From Promethearchaeota archaeon Loki_b32 (GTDB taxonomy: Archaea; Asgardarchaeota; Lokiarchaeia; Sigyniarchaeales; SOKP01), in assembly GCA_005223125.1 (NCBI GenBank), contig NJBH01000037.1, positions 1 through 35,669 on the forward strand: 35,669 nucleotides of DNA, written 5' to 3'. Below are positions 25,601 through 32,747 of this stretch, piece after piece (within the stretch, counting starts at the first letter, position 1; every line of letters begins with the position of its first letter). Position numbers and translations under genes: made by a program. The notes under the pieces are model-generated. The model saw only the letters and a program-made list of their open reading frames with translations. It did no database searches and was not told where the DNA came from.

Positions 25601-26814
25601 ATATTACGACAAGTCTACAAACACTTCATTTTTATAAGGTTATTAACGTTACAATTGAAACTTCAGTAAATTCTTCCGTTGATAAGCTTGAATTGGAAGC
25701 ACTTAACATTTATACTAATACATTTGAAAAACTGGGTTCTATTAATAATCGTACAGAAGCTAATAACACTTTTGCGTTTGATTTGAATCATTATTATATC
25801 GATTCGATGAATAATATTAAATTAAGAATAGTAGGTCATAATTCCACATATAATAATAACTATAATTTAACTATTGATAGTCTAAAATTTGGAGTAGCTA
25901 GATCAGTTTATTCAAAAGACCCCACAACATGGCCAAAATTTGAAATCATTGGAATAATAGAAGCCCCTACTTTGTATAATACCGAAAAATACGATTGGTA
26001 TGCTGGTTTTGAAACAAGTTTTGATATTAGCGGAAACTCGGTATATATAAGTTATGAAAATGCGAGAAATATTATCTATTCTGATTATAGAGGTTCTAAC
26101 TATTCTAATGATATGGTAACTTCAGTCTTGGTTCACAGTGATCAACCAGAAAACATTGTCACTCATAAAAACTTACTATTACAAAATCTATATTTTATAC
26201 CGGATGTATACTGGTCAATAATAGATCTCAAAACTTTCACTCTTGAAATTAGAACTAATGTTTATGACTGGTTTGCTTGGGTGGAAAAGGGAGTGCATGA
26301 CGAGGATGTGCTAGAAGAAATAATCGACTATATAGAAGATAGAGGTTATCTTATTATATTTGCTTTTACAAGATCTTTTATGAGTTCTATATTCAGAACT
26401 ATGATTAATTTAATTACTTTCATAACAAATGGATTACTTATCTTTTCTATAATAATAGCAATGATTGGGCTGACTCTTCATAGCCTCCTTACTACTATGG
26501 CACGTAGAAGAGAAATAGGGATGCTTAGGTCAATAGGATTAGACAAAAAGGGAGTAATACGATCAATATCTGGGGAAACATTAATCTTAGCTCTTTTAGG
26601 TGTCTTTACGGGTATATTCGCAGGTTTAGTTCAAGGCTCTTTAATGGTGGATACAATGCCCTCAGGTGGATTCCTCACGGTTACTTGGACGATTCCATGG
26701 TTAACTATTGGAATTTTGGTATCAACTGTTTTAATCACTGTAATTCTGAGCTCACGATATCCTGCAAAATGGGCAGCAAACTTGAATATTATAGATGCGG
26801 TGAGAACGAGATAA
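22651..26814 (+). CDS. Very large FtsX/MacB-type ABC transporter permease
   Basis: A 1387-residue permease. It begins with a MacB-like segment (ALRNMKRRKVRYILTTITLVISVALFGGVMIVSDSF, membrane helix ~17-39). A large outer domain (~40-310) follows, then FtsX helices (~315-340, 365-392, 420-445), a second pair (~475-530), and a repeat of the unit starting LTEKNILRHRKRTTLTFTMIAITTSF (~555-587). A second outer domain of ~650 residues, with many N-x-S/T sequons, leads to the last FtsX helices (~1245-1380). It ends with the SRYPAKWAA motif. This is a fusion of two MacB-type halves, each with a periplasm-like domain. Family members export lipids, peptides or drugs or transmit mechanical force. Two ATPase genes follow directly. 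Confidence 0.9.
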   Translation: MGIILKIALRNMKRRKVRYILTTITLVISVALFGGVMIVSDSFNVMMLDTIDEQMGTADILIRSANSTDGWFDPNEINSEIEDVKHVVSIAYRISGFSVFISATDSGDLDDNSTITGINGIDHLNPDERKLGADPFILDSVSDGESIEELLEYVDPINNDSVLVISESLKIQLGKDFEAGDSVWIFPVNGSSLGHNPLNTGTWLEYTVVAIIRDIGEARDFDPENPSDSSMFSQGPGIFANINNTHELVDGTENHTGEFNLGVVGVDDIYSVSYVAEKIENNLEALNDGRDWKVNDLKSDNLEMIETTMSTMRTMFLMFGIIALVLSIILMMNIFNIIKKEQEYETGMFQAIGASKSETFKMFLTQGIVMGVIGASIGTVFSYFISYVIFSVTLQAIQNIAAQMGGFSISDFTIVLYPATLIVTFVIGLISCIIASLYPSWKASRKPIIECLNPIEEKSKREKKHYWRRLIFFLLGGLLIFSGLWLMYSASGTTAEIQTTPGPPQGMILSMFAPILIMFGIIWLLALSIKPLNKAFVILFIPYLRKTKLLTEKNILRHRKRTTLTFTMIAITTSFLIGMSVMMDSMRAGIYTTVNDFMGADIRVFTFGTPRSFEDGLINQSGVEDVMGASHQNAQIQIDSDWVGHSSLDSEWNESIIMNVLDTAKVKEHMTKTVIISPSTMTLSEMMDEIEIGNNIIIDEDFADDYDVKVGENISVKFSLGTTYANLTALRYRDDNNAHEDTIVVTMNVIAVIRSIQGFSTVDLMGFPSEGKTYNMFISWEIYEEIADKNLPGGGTDMVFRQLTQTGNPMLDIVQSNWFNFSSIETVLNSISGIEYYTTRMDYYTPTSFNGSVIDYLSSVTGIHINSSGKLKSDSFFGNNSLISQKDGYDGDTMEELLNTLQNVCVVDETFIKLNPSIGIGDNITIFPQQFILSTINAGNFPYISTAIPYNNNYTSVSGSTANLTLSDDVYLSFVSNQSWLTFNITTSLQTLHFYKVINVTIETSVNSSVDKLELEALNIYTNTFEKLGSINNRTEANNTFAFDLNHYYIDSMNNIKLRIVGHNSTYNNNYNLTIDSLKFGVARSVYSKDPTTWPKFEIIGIIEAPTLYNTEKYDWYAGFETSFDISGNSVYISYENARNIIYSDYRGSNYSNDMVTSVLVHSDQPENIVTHKNLLLQNLYFIPDVYWSIIDLKTFTLEIRTNVYDWFAWVEKGVHDEDVLEEIIDYIEDRGYLIIFAFTRSFMSSIFRTMINLITFITNGLLIFSIIIAMIGLTLHSLLTTMARRREIGMLRSIGLDKKGVIRSISGETLILALLGVFTGIFAGLVQGSLMVDTMPSGGFLTVTWTIPWLTIGILVSTVLITVILSSRYPAKWAANLNIIDAVRTR

Positions 26815-26850
26815 TTTTTTTGAATAACATAAACAAAAAAGGTGTAAAAA

Positions 26851-27654
26851 ATGTCAATTGAAAAGAAAAAAGTGAGGATGAATAAACAACGAAGAGCAAC
26901 GACAAAAGCGGTTAGAATAGATCCTAATATAGTGCTTACTGTACAAGATCTCACCAAAACTTACACAGTGGGTAATTCTACAATCACGGCTCTAAGTAAG
27001 GTCAATCTTACAATCAGAAAAGGCGAATTCATTGCTATTGTAGGTCCATCTGGTTCAGGAAAAACAACATTAATAAATTGTTTAGGCGCTCTTGATTTTC
27101 CAGATTCAGGCAAAATTATATATAATGTCGATGGCAAAGGAATGGGCCTTGATCTAGCTGTAATGACCAATAAACAACAAAAAAAAATCCGATTGCGTAA
27201 GATAGGATTAATTTTTCAATTCTACAATCTTTTCCCAATTCTCACTGCATATGAGAATGTTGAGTTACCAATGATTATCGATAAAAAGGGTCCTAAAGAT
27301 AGAGAAGAAAAAGTTAAATTCCTTTTAAAAAGGATTGGACTCGGAGAACGAATGCATCATCTTCCATCCCAACTATCTGGTGGAGAGCAACAAAGAGTTA
27401 CAATATCGAGAGCTTTAGTGAACGACCCGCTTATAATTCTTGCTGATGAACCCACAGGAGAACTCGATACGGAGACAACAACGAATATAATCAAAATTTT
27501 TCTCGATCTTAAAAATGCTGGAGAATCAATTTTAATGGTTACCCATAATAAAAGAATTGCAAAAACTGCAGATAGGGTTATTATTTTAACTGATGGAGTA
27601 TTTACTCATGAAAGTAAAGGTGGAAAACCTATTGAGGATATTTACAAGCAATAA
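26851..27654 (+). CDS. ABC transporter ATP-binding protein (MacB/LolD type), first copy
   Basis: A 267-residue ATPase with Walker [10 protein letters not shown] (65-73), the Q-loop [10 protein letters not shown], signature [15 protein letters not shown], Walker [14 protein letters not shown] and the switch His in MVTHNK. The [15 protein letters not shown] segment after the Q-loop is typical of ATPases that pair with FtsX/MacB permeases. A basic tail (~1-25) precedes the domain. It lies 36 bp after the permease gene, which lacks an ATPase domain of its own, and 15 bp before a second ATPase, so the two probably form a heterodimer on the two-halved permease. Confidence 0.93.
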   Translation: MSIEKKKVRMNKQRRATTKAVRIDPNIVLTVQDLTKTYTVGNSTITALSKVNLTIRKGEFIAIVGPSGSGKTTLINCLGALDFPDSGKIIYNVDGKGMGLDLAVMTNKQQKKIRLRKIGLIFQFYNLFPILTAYENVELPMIIDKKGPKDREEKVKFLLKRIGLGERMHHLPSQLSGGEQQRVTISRALVNDPLIILADEPTGELDTETTTNIIKIFLDLKNAGESILMVTHNKRIAKTADRVIILTDGVFTHESKGGKPIEDIYKQ

Positions 27655-27669
27655 ACTAGAGGAAAAAAA

Positions 27670-28434
27670 ATGAGAAAAGAGAAAAAGGAAAAAAAACAAG
27701 AAATGGCTTCTCAAGAAACAATTGACTATGAATTGGACCCTAACGCAATAATTCAAACGTTTGATTTAGCTAAAATTTACAATATTACTGAAGGAGTTGA
27801 AATTAGAGCTTTAAACGGAATTAATATTGAGATTAAGAAAGGTGAATTCGTTTCTGTTATGGGTCCTTCTGGTTCTGGAAAGACAACACTTCTTAACATG
27901 ATTGGCGCTCTGGATAATCCTACAACTGGTGCAGTGTATATTAGAGGTACAAATATAGCTTATATGGACGATGCTCAACGTACTAATTTAAGACTTAATG
28001 AAATTGGATTCATTTTTCAGTTTTATAATCTAGTTCCTGTTCTTTCTGCATATGAAAATGTTGAACTGCCAATGATATTTGCTGGTAGATCTAAAGAAGA
28101 ACGAAACCGAAACGTTAAAAAATTTCTTGATATCGTGGGTCTGAGTGAAAAATCAGATCACCTCCCTTCAGAACTTTCAGGTGGAGAACAACAGAGGATT
28201 GCAATTGCTCGAGCATTATGTAATGAACCTTCTATCTTAATTGCTGATGAGCCAACAGGTGAACTTGATACCGTCAAGGGTATGGAGATAATTAGACTAT
28301 TACGAGAATTAAATTTAGAGCTCAATCAAACAATTTTAATGGTAACGCACGATCCGGCAGTGGGCACTCTCGCAGAAAGGATGTTAAAAATGCGAGATGG
28401 CAAAATCATAGAAACTATAACTACTAACAATTAA
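27670..28434 (+). CDS. ABC transporter ATP-binding protein (MacB/LolD type), second copy
   Basis: A 254-residue ATPase with Walker [10 protein letters not shown], the Q-loop FIFQFYNLVP, signature [15 protein letters not shown], Walker [13 protein letters not shown] and the switch His in MVTHDP. It is clearly a paralogue of the ATPase 15 bp upstream and keeps every catalytic motif, so neither partner looks degenerate. The two motifs YNLF/VP and AYENVELPM are shared. It closes the PadR-controlled export operon. A ribosome site (GAGGAAA) lies just before ATG 27670. Confidence 0.93.
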   Translation: MRKEKKEKKQEMASQETIDYELDPNAIIQTFDLAKIYNITEGVEIRALNGINIEIKKGEFVSVMGPSGSGKTTLLNMIGALDNPTTGAVYIRGTNIAYMDDAQRTNLRLNEIGFIFQFYNLVPVLSAYENVELPMIFAGRSKEERNRNVKKFLDIVGLSEKSDHLPSELSGGEQQRIAIARALCNEPSILIADEPTGELDTVKGMEIIRLLRELNLELNQTILMVTHDPAVGTLAERMLKMRDGKIIETITTNN

Positions 28435-28744
28435 GTACATTTTCTGCAACTAATAAATTATAAAAGTTCTGCTCATCTAAATGAAATAAAAAGAGTTCAA
28501 GACTATGTGAATGAGAACTATATTTAGGTAATAATATCCTTTCTAATTAGGAGAAAATTTTAATTCTTTTTCAATCTCAACCGATCTTTAAAATTAATAT
28601 TGAATTTAGGATCTCCTAACTGAATCATATTGAATATATTAATTTTGGTTTTCTATATCAAAGATTTAATTGAGATAAAAAATTTAGACTAATTAATAAA
28701 AATTCTTTCAAATTTTAGTAAATATTATTAGGATTGACGAAAAA
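28435..28744. other. 310-bp intergenic region with a TTAGGA-type palindrome
   Basis: No open frame or RNA gene is visible. TTAGGA-TC-TCCTAA (28606-28619) is a two-sided inverted repeat. Further TTAGGA copies stand at 28547-28552 and 28728-28733, the last just before the acyl-CoA dehydrogenase start. These could be binding sites of a regulator of that gene, but six-base matches in AT-rich DNA are weak evidence. Confidence 0.35.
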
Positions 28745-30004
28745 ATGTTTCAAGAGAAAATTATTGATGATCAAATTCTTGAAAAGATGTCATTGGAAAA
28801 TGTCTTCAAAATCTTTAATGATAATGTTTTTCCAATGCTTAATGAACAAGAACGAGAGTATTGTCAGGAACTACAAGAGTTTTGCTTAGATCTACACCCT
28901 AAAATCGATAAATCAAAAGATGTATATGGTTTACTTCCCGAACTTGGAAAACGTGGATATATCCAACGAGTGAATCCATGGAAAGACTTCAAACCATTTG
29001 GAATGAAAAGAGAAATATTATTAGGCACTCACATCTCGTTGTTAGACCCTCAATTAGAACTAGCACGATTGGCAAGCGGGATATTATGTGGAAATCCTAC
29101 TTTTCATTACTATGAACATGGAGGTGGATCTGATATACCCTTAAAAGTGCAAGATGAGCTTTTATCGGGGCAAAAAATTGGTTGCATTGGTATTACAGAA
29201 CCTGAAAGAGGTTCAGATGCTGTAAATATGACAACTAAATGTACAAAAACAGAAGATGGTGTAATATTTAATGGAGAGAAAGTTTATACAACTAATGGTG
29301 CTGTAGCGGATTATTTTGCCTGTTATGGGGTTTACGATGAAGAAAATCCAAGAGATACTATGGTACAAGCTATTATTGCCCGCGAATTTGGTGTAAAAAC
29401 GGAACGTTTAAAAATTAATTCTGTTCCAAGAGTTCAAATTTGCCATACTATTCTTGATAATGTCTTAGTGCCTCACGATTATATACTTGCAGATGATGGA
29501 CTTGGATATAAAAGACTTTTTGAAGGTTTAGTTCCTGAAAGACTTTCAATAATGGGAAGTGGAGTCGGAATTTGCTGGGCAGGATTAATTTATGGCATTA
29601 TTTATACGAATTTAAGGAAACAATTTGGTAAACCCGTAATCAGATATCAAGGAGTTGGTTACGGATTGGCAGATTTATTAACAAAATGTAATGCTGCCAC
29701 TGCTTTAGCCTTACAGGCCGCGACTGTATATGATGAGAAAATTTTATTTTCAGAAAAACCATCTAAAGAGGCAGAAAAATGGGTTGCTTCAATTTCTTCG
29801 CAAGGGAAGTATTATTTGGCTAAGCTTACCCATGAAGTATGTTATGAAACCCAACAACATATGGGTGGCGTAGCGGTTACAGATAATACTCCTGTTGATG
29901 AGTTGTGTGATGTCAGTAAAATTGAAGAAGTTATAGGTGGGTCAAGAAATATCCAACTTCTTTTAATACAGTCTCAAATTCAGAGATATACTGGATTATT
30001 ATAA
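28745..30004 (+). CDS. Acyl-CoA dehydrogenase family protein
   Basis: A 419-residue flavoenzyme of the acyl-CoA dehydrogenase family. It has CIGITEPERGSDAVNMTTK (FAD/substrate-binding segment, ~147-165), YTTNGAVADYFACYG, LRKQFGKPVIRYQGV (~286-300) and ETQQHMGGVAV. The usual catalytic Glu (MCAD E376, in YEGT) is Gly here (IGGS, G398). A Glu is instead present at E265 in VPERLSI, the place used by isovaleryl- and long-chain acyl-CoA dehydrogenases, so activity is plausible with that base. The substrate is unknown. It stands alone between the export operon and a convergent permease, with a T9 terminator after it. The ligase and crotonase in this window could act on related CoA esters. Confidence 0.88.
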   Translation: MFQEKIIDDQILEKMSLENVFKIFNDNVFPMLNEQEREYCQELQEFCLDLHPKIDKSKDVYGLLPELGKRGYIQRVNPWKDFKPFGMKREILLGTHISLLDPQLELARLASGILCGNPTFHYYEHGGGSDIPLKVQDELLSGQKIGCIGITEPERGSDAVNMTTKCTKTEDGVIFNGEKVYTTNGAVADYFACYGVYDEENPRDTMVQAIIAREFGVKTERLKINSVPRVQICHTILDNVLVPHDYILADDGLGYKRLFEGLVPERLSIMGSGVGICWAGLIYGIIYTNLRKQFGKPVIRYQGVGYGLADLLTKCNAATALALQAATVYDEKILFSEKPSKEAEKWVASISSQGKYYLAKLTHEVCYETQQHMGGVAVTDNTPVDELCDVSKIEEVIGGSRNIQLLLIQSQIQRYTGLL

Positions 30005-30008
30005 TCCA

Positions 30009-30017
30009 TTTTTTTTT
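30009..30017 (+). terminator. Oligo-T tract after the acyl-CoA dehydrogenase gene
   Basis: Nine T begin five bases after the stop codon ending at 30004. This is a typical archaeal transcription stop and separates the gene from the convergent TauE/SafE permease gene. Confidence 0.6.
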
Positions 30018-30075
30018 ATTTTATCTTCATTTATCTAGCTTTCTTCTTCTCAAGTTTGATAACATAATATTAAAT

Positions 30076-30843
30076 TTACAATAAGCTAGCTAAGGTGATA
30101 CTTGATAAGATAATCGATTTTAAACTAATTCCTATGAGAAAGCAGAAGATGATAATCTGAAATTTCTTTACCGGTATTTTAGGTGTAATTTGGTGGCCAA
30201 GTTTGGTCCCAAGAAATATTACCGGAAAAGCAAAAAGGAATATCAAGATTAGCTCATAAGGGAAGATATCTCCAATAAAATAAAATGGGATTCTTGAAAA
30301 TGACAGCATGGTTCCAATTGCCGCAAAGTTTTCAATGAAGCTTTCTCTATAATGCCCTGTCTTTTCTAATAACGCTACATTAATCGGTCCTGCTGCACTA
30401 ATCAGACCAGTTAATAAACCATAAGAAAAACCACCAGCAAAAATAATTGGAGATGTTGTATTAATTTCATTTTTGATTTCGAAATTATCAGGATTTTTCA
30501 AGTATTTAATAAGTTTTAAAGTAGAATACACAAAAATAAAAATCCCAAGAGTTAATTCTATCAATTCAACCTGAATATTTATAATTAGGAAAGTTCCAAG
30601 AATAGTTGCAGGGATTCCTATTGATAGAAATCGAAAAAAATATCCTTTATCTAAAAAGTTTCTATATTTGATAAAATTCAGCAATGCAGGAAAGGTTCCC
30701 CAAATATTAACTAATATTACTGCATTTCTAATTCCTATTATTGGCGTTATAATAGGTATGAGGATTAAAGCATCTCCAAATCCAATTATACCATAAACCA
30801 TACTTGAAAAGAATATTGCAACTAACGATATATAAATAATCAA
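30076..30843 (-). CDS. TauE/SafE-family membrane transporter
   Basis: A 255-residue multi-pass membrane protein of the TSUP family, which moves sulfur compounds or small organic anions such as sulfite, sulfoacetate or taurine. It has the two internal repeats of the family: the first with GIIGFGDALILIPIITPIIGIRNAV (~18-42), the second with GGFSYGLLTGLISAAGPINVALL (~137-160). About eight membrane helices are visible. The start at 30843 gives a first helix directly (MIIYISLVAIFFSSMVYG). No sulfur gene adjoins it, so the cargo is unknown. Confidence 0.85.
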   Translation of the reverse strand: MIIYISLVAIFFSSMVYGIIGFGDALILIPIITPIIGIRNAVILVNIWGTFPALLNFIKYRNFLDKGYFFRFLSIGIPATILGTFLIINIQVELIELTLGIFIFVYSTLKLIKYLKNPDNFEIKNEINTTSPIIFAGGFSYGLLTGLISAAGPINVALLEKTGHYRESFIENFAAIGTMLSFSRIPFYFIGDIFPYELILIFLFAFPVIFLGTKLGHQITPKIPVKKFQIIIFCFLIGISLKSIILSSITLASLL

Positions 30844-31075
30844 ATCCCTAAATTTCCTATTCTATAATTTATACTGATCTTGACTCTATAGATAAATGAG
30901 TGATAAAGATATAAGATTAGAGTTAAAGAATGATAATAAAATTTTTGAAGATTAGAATAATGTATTAGTATTCATTATTAATTCATTTTTGAGGCGTTTT
31001 TTTTCCTTTTTCCAATTAGATAGATAAATGTTCTTTTCTGTTAATAAATCAAAAAATTAATATATTTTAAAATTA

Positions 31076-31091
31076 TGTATACTAGTATACA
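31076..31091. promoter_or_regulatory. Perfect 16-bp palindrome, VapBC-type operator
   Basis: TGTATACT-AGTATACA is fully symmetric and lies 24-39 bp before the antitoxin start at 31115, directly after an AT-rich TATA-like stretch (about 31055-31072). Antitoxins with ribbon-helix-helix-like ends repress their own promoters through such sites. Confidence 0.65.
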
Positions 31092-31114
31092 AAGATACAA
31101 AAAATGTGACTTTT

Positions 31115-31390
31115 ATGAGCACGGTTAGGGTTGATAAAAAACATTTAAAATTGTTGGATAAATTGATTTCTCATTTAACTTTACGAGGAAATAAAATAAG
31201 CAAGAAGAACCTTGTAGCAAAACTGATTGAGGATGCAATGATAGCTGAAGGTCTTGAAGAAAATGAAGTTTCATATTCCATAACAGATGATCACGCATGG
31301 AAAGGATTGGACGATGTTTTTGAGTTAGGTATTGAAGATTTATCGGAAAAAGTCGATGAAATTTTATATCAGTTAAATGGGGAAGAATAA
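31115..31390 (+). CDS. Antitoxin-like protein of a VapBC-type pair
   Basis: A 91-residue protein starting at ATG 31115 (a GTG at 31106 would add three residues). The N-terminal part STVRVDKKHLKLLDKLISHL...ISKKNLVAKLIEDAMIAEG reads as a strand followed by two helices, the ribbon-helix-helix pattern, though with an extended middle. The acidic C-terminus (LDDVFELGIEDLSEKVDEIL) would wrap the basic toxin. It ends one base before the PIN toxin start, and a 16-bp palindrome lies upstream. The pairing with a PIN gene is the main support. Confidence 0.72.
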   Translation: MSTVRVDKKHLKLLDKLISHLTLRGNKISKKNLVAKLIEDAMIAEGLEENEVSYSITDDHAWKGLDDVFELGIEDLSEKVDEILYQLNGEE

Positions 31391-31391
31391 A

Positions 31392-31802
31392 ATGGCAGTT
31401 TTTTTAGATACAGGATTTTTATTAGCAGTTAAGAACAAGGATGATAAAAATTTCCAAATTGCTCAATCTTGGATGAGTAGGTTTCTAAAAAATGAATTCG
31501 GGGAGGTATTTACCTCTACATTAGTGTTTAATGAATTGGTGACCTTAGCATTGGTAAGAATAAAACGTCCTGATTTCGCGATAAATTTGGGAAATTATAT
31601 TTTGAAGAGTAGAAAGATAAAGATTATTAGTTTTACGGATGACGATTTTAAGAATTCTTGGGAGACCTTTCAAAAATTTAAAGAAAAAAAATTATCTTTT
31701 ACTGATAGTTCCATTTTAATTCATTGCAAACGTTTAAACTGCAATTTTTTAGCTACCTTTGATAAACACTTTAAAGGTTTAATACCCTCAAATTTAAGTT
31801 GA
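31392..31802 (+). CDS. PIN-domain ribonuclease toxin (VapC-like)
   Basis: A 136-residue PIN domain with all four acidic residues: Asp in AVFLDTGF (D6), Glu in VFNELVTLAL, Asp in LSFTDSSILIH and Asp in ATFDKHFKGL. These bind Mg or Mn and cut RNA; VapC toxins cut tRNA or rRNA. The start is ATG 31392, with GGGGA 8-9 bases upstream inside the antitoxin gene; an ATG at 31377 is less well placed. A one-base gap to the antitoxin shows translational coupling. A non-toxin PIN nuclease is the alternative. Confidence 0.85.
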   Translation: MAVFLDTGFLLAVKNKDDKNFQIAQSWMSRFLKNEFGEVFTSTLVFNELVTLALVRIKRPDFAINLGNYILKSRKIKIISFTDDDFKNSWETFQKFKEKKLSFTDSSILIHCKRLNCNFLATFDKHFKGLIPSNLS

Positions 31803-31868
31803 TCTTACTATTATTAGTAGTTCTTCTTGCAAATAATTAGAATCTCTAAATCCGGTTTCCATAATGTA

Positions 31869-32609
31869 TTAATATTCTTCATTAATTTTTTTCTGAGGGC
31901 TTTTTCTTTTTTTACCAAATAAAATTTTTTGATTTTTTTCAACAAATATTGGTCCAAATCCTGTTAAATTCTCCAATGGACCTATTATTCCTTTAACACG
32001 TCCTGTTCTCGTATATGTTATTTCAGTATGTTTTATTGCCTTAAATACTTCATATGGGGTTTTAAATCTAGCTATTAATGTACTCGCCTTTTTAGACCCA
32101 ATATCTGCTAAACCTTCTATTATAAAAGACCTTCTTTCTTTTTTAGACATTGCTTTAGGAGCTTTTCTTGAAAATATAGGCATGGCATCTTTTACTTGTT
32201 CCCGGTAGGCAATCCTCTCAATAACAATTCCGGTATCTTCCAAATTTCTAGTTGGAATTACAGAGATACCTAATTTATATGAAATAAAAGAGAGTGCTCC
32301 GTAAATCGATGATATTTTCATGCCAGTATTTTCGAATACTTCATTATTTAAACCCTCAAGTAGTAAAATTGGATATTGATAAGTATCTTTTAACCGAAGT
32401 AGTTGTTCAAATAATCTATTATCCATTATTGAAGCTACAAAATCAAAACCTTCTTTTCTCTCTATAGCGACCTCACTACTGACAACAATATCAGCAATGT
32501 CTAGTTGTCTTGATTCATAAGTTATTACATCCTTTTTTTTATCTAATAGAGCCATTAACTTTTGTTCTCTATTATCTACAATTACATGGAGAGGTTTATT
32601 TTGAGTCAT
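31869..32609 (-). CDS. xpf: Archaeal XPF/ERCC4-type structure-specific nuclease
   Basis: A 246-residue short-form archaeal XPF without helicase. The ERCC4 nuclease domain (about 7-140) has VDNRE (11-15), D37, and the catalytic ERKEGFD (E50, R51, K52 and D56), matching the GDx(n)ERKx3D signature. The C-terminal part has a helix-hairpin-helix, IEGLADIGSKKASTLIARFKTPYEVFKAI, typical of the (HhH)2 DNA-binding domain. It cuts branched DNA such as 3' flaps and fork structures in repair. The basic tail (KKRKSPQKK) follows NQKILFG, loosely like a PCNA-binding motif, which I do not claim. It is a single gene, convergent with the VapBC-like pair. Confidence 0.9.
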   Translation of the reverse strand: MTQNKPLHVIVDNREQKLMALLDKKKDVITYESRQLDIADIVVSSEVAIERKEGFDFVASIMDNRLFEQLLRLKDTYQYPILLLEGLNNEVFENTGMKISSIYGALSFISYKLGISVIPTRNLEDTGIVIERIAYREQVKDAMPIFSRKAPKAMSKKERRSFIIEGLADIGSKKASTLIARFKTPYEVFKAIKHTEITYTRTGRVKGIIGPLENLTGFGPIFVEKNQKILFGKKRKSPQKKINEEY

Positions 32610-32747
32610 CCTACTATTTTAAAATTAACATCCTCAGTTTTAAATATTTCATGTCTCTGTTATTAAACTATAAATTAAAAATTTAAAAATAAAAAACTTG
32701 CAGAGTTTGATTATTAAAAATATGGTAAAAAAATATATAACAACTAT

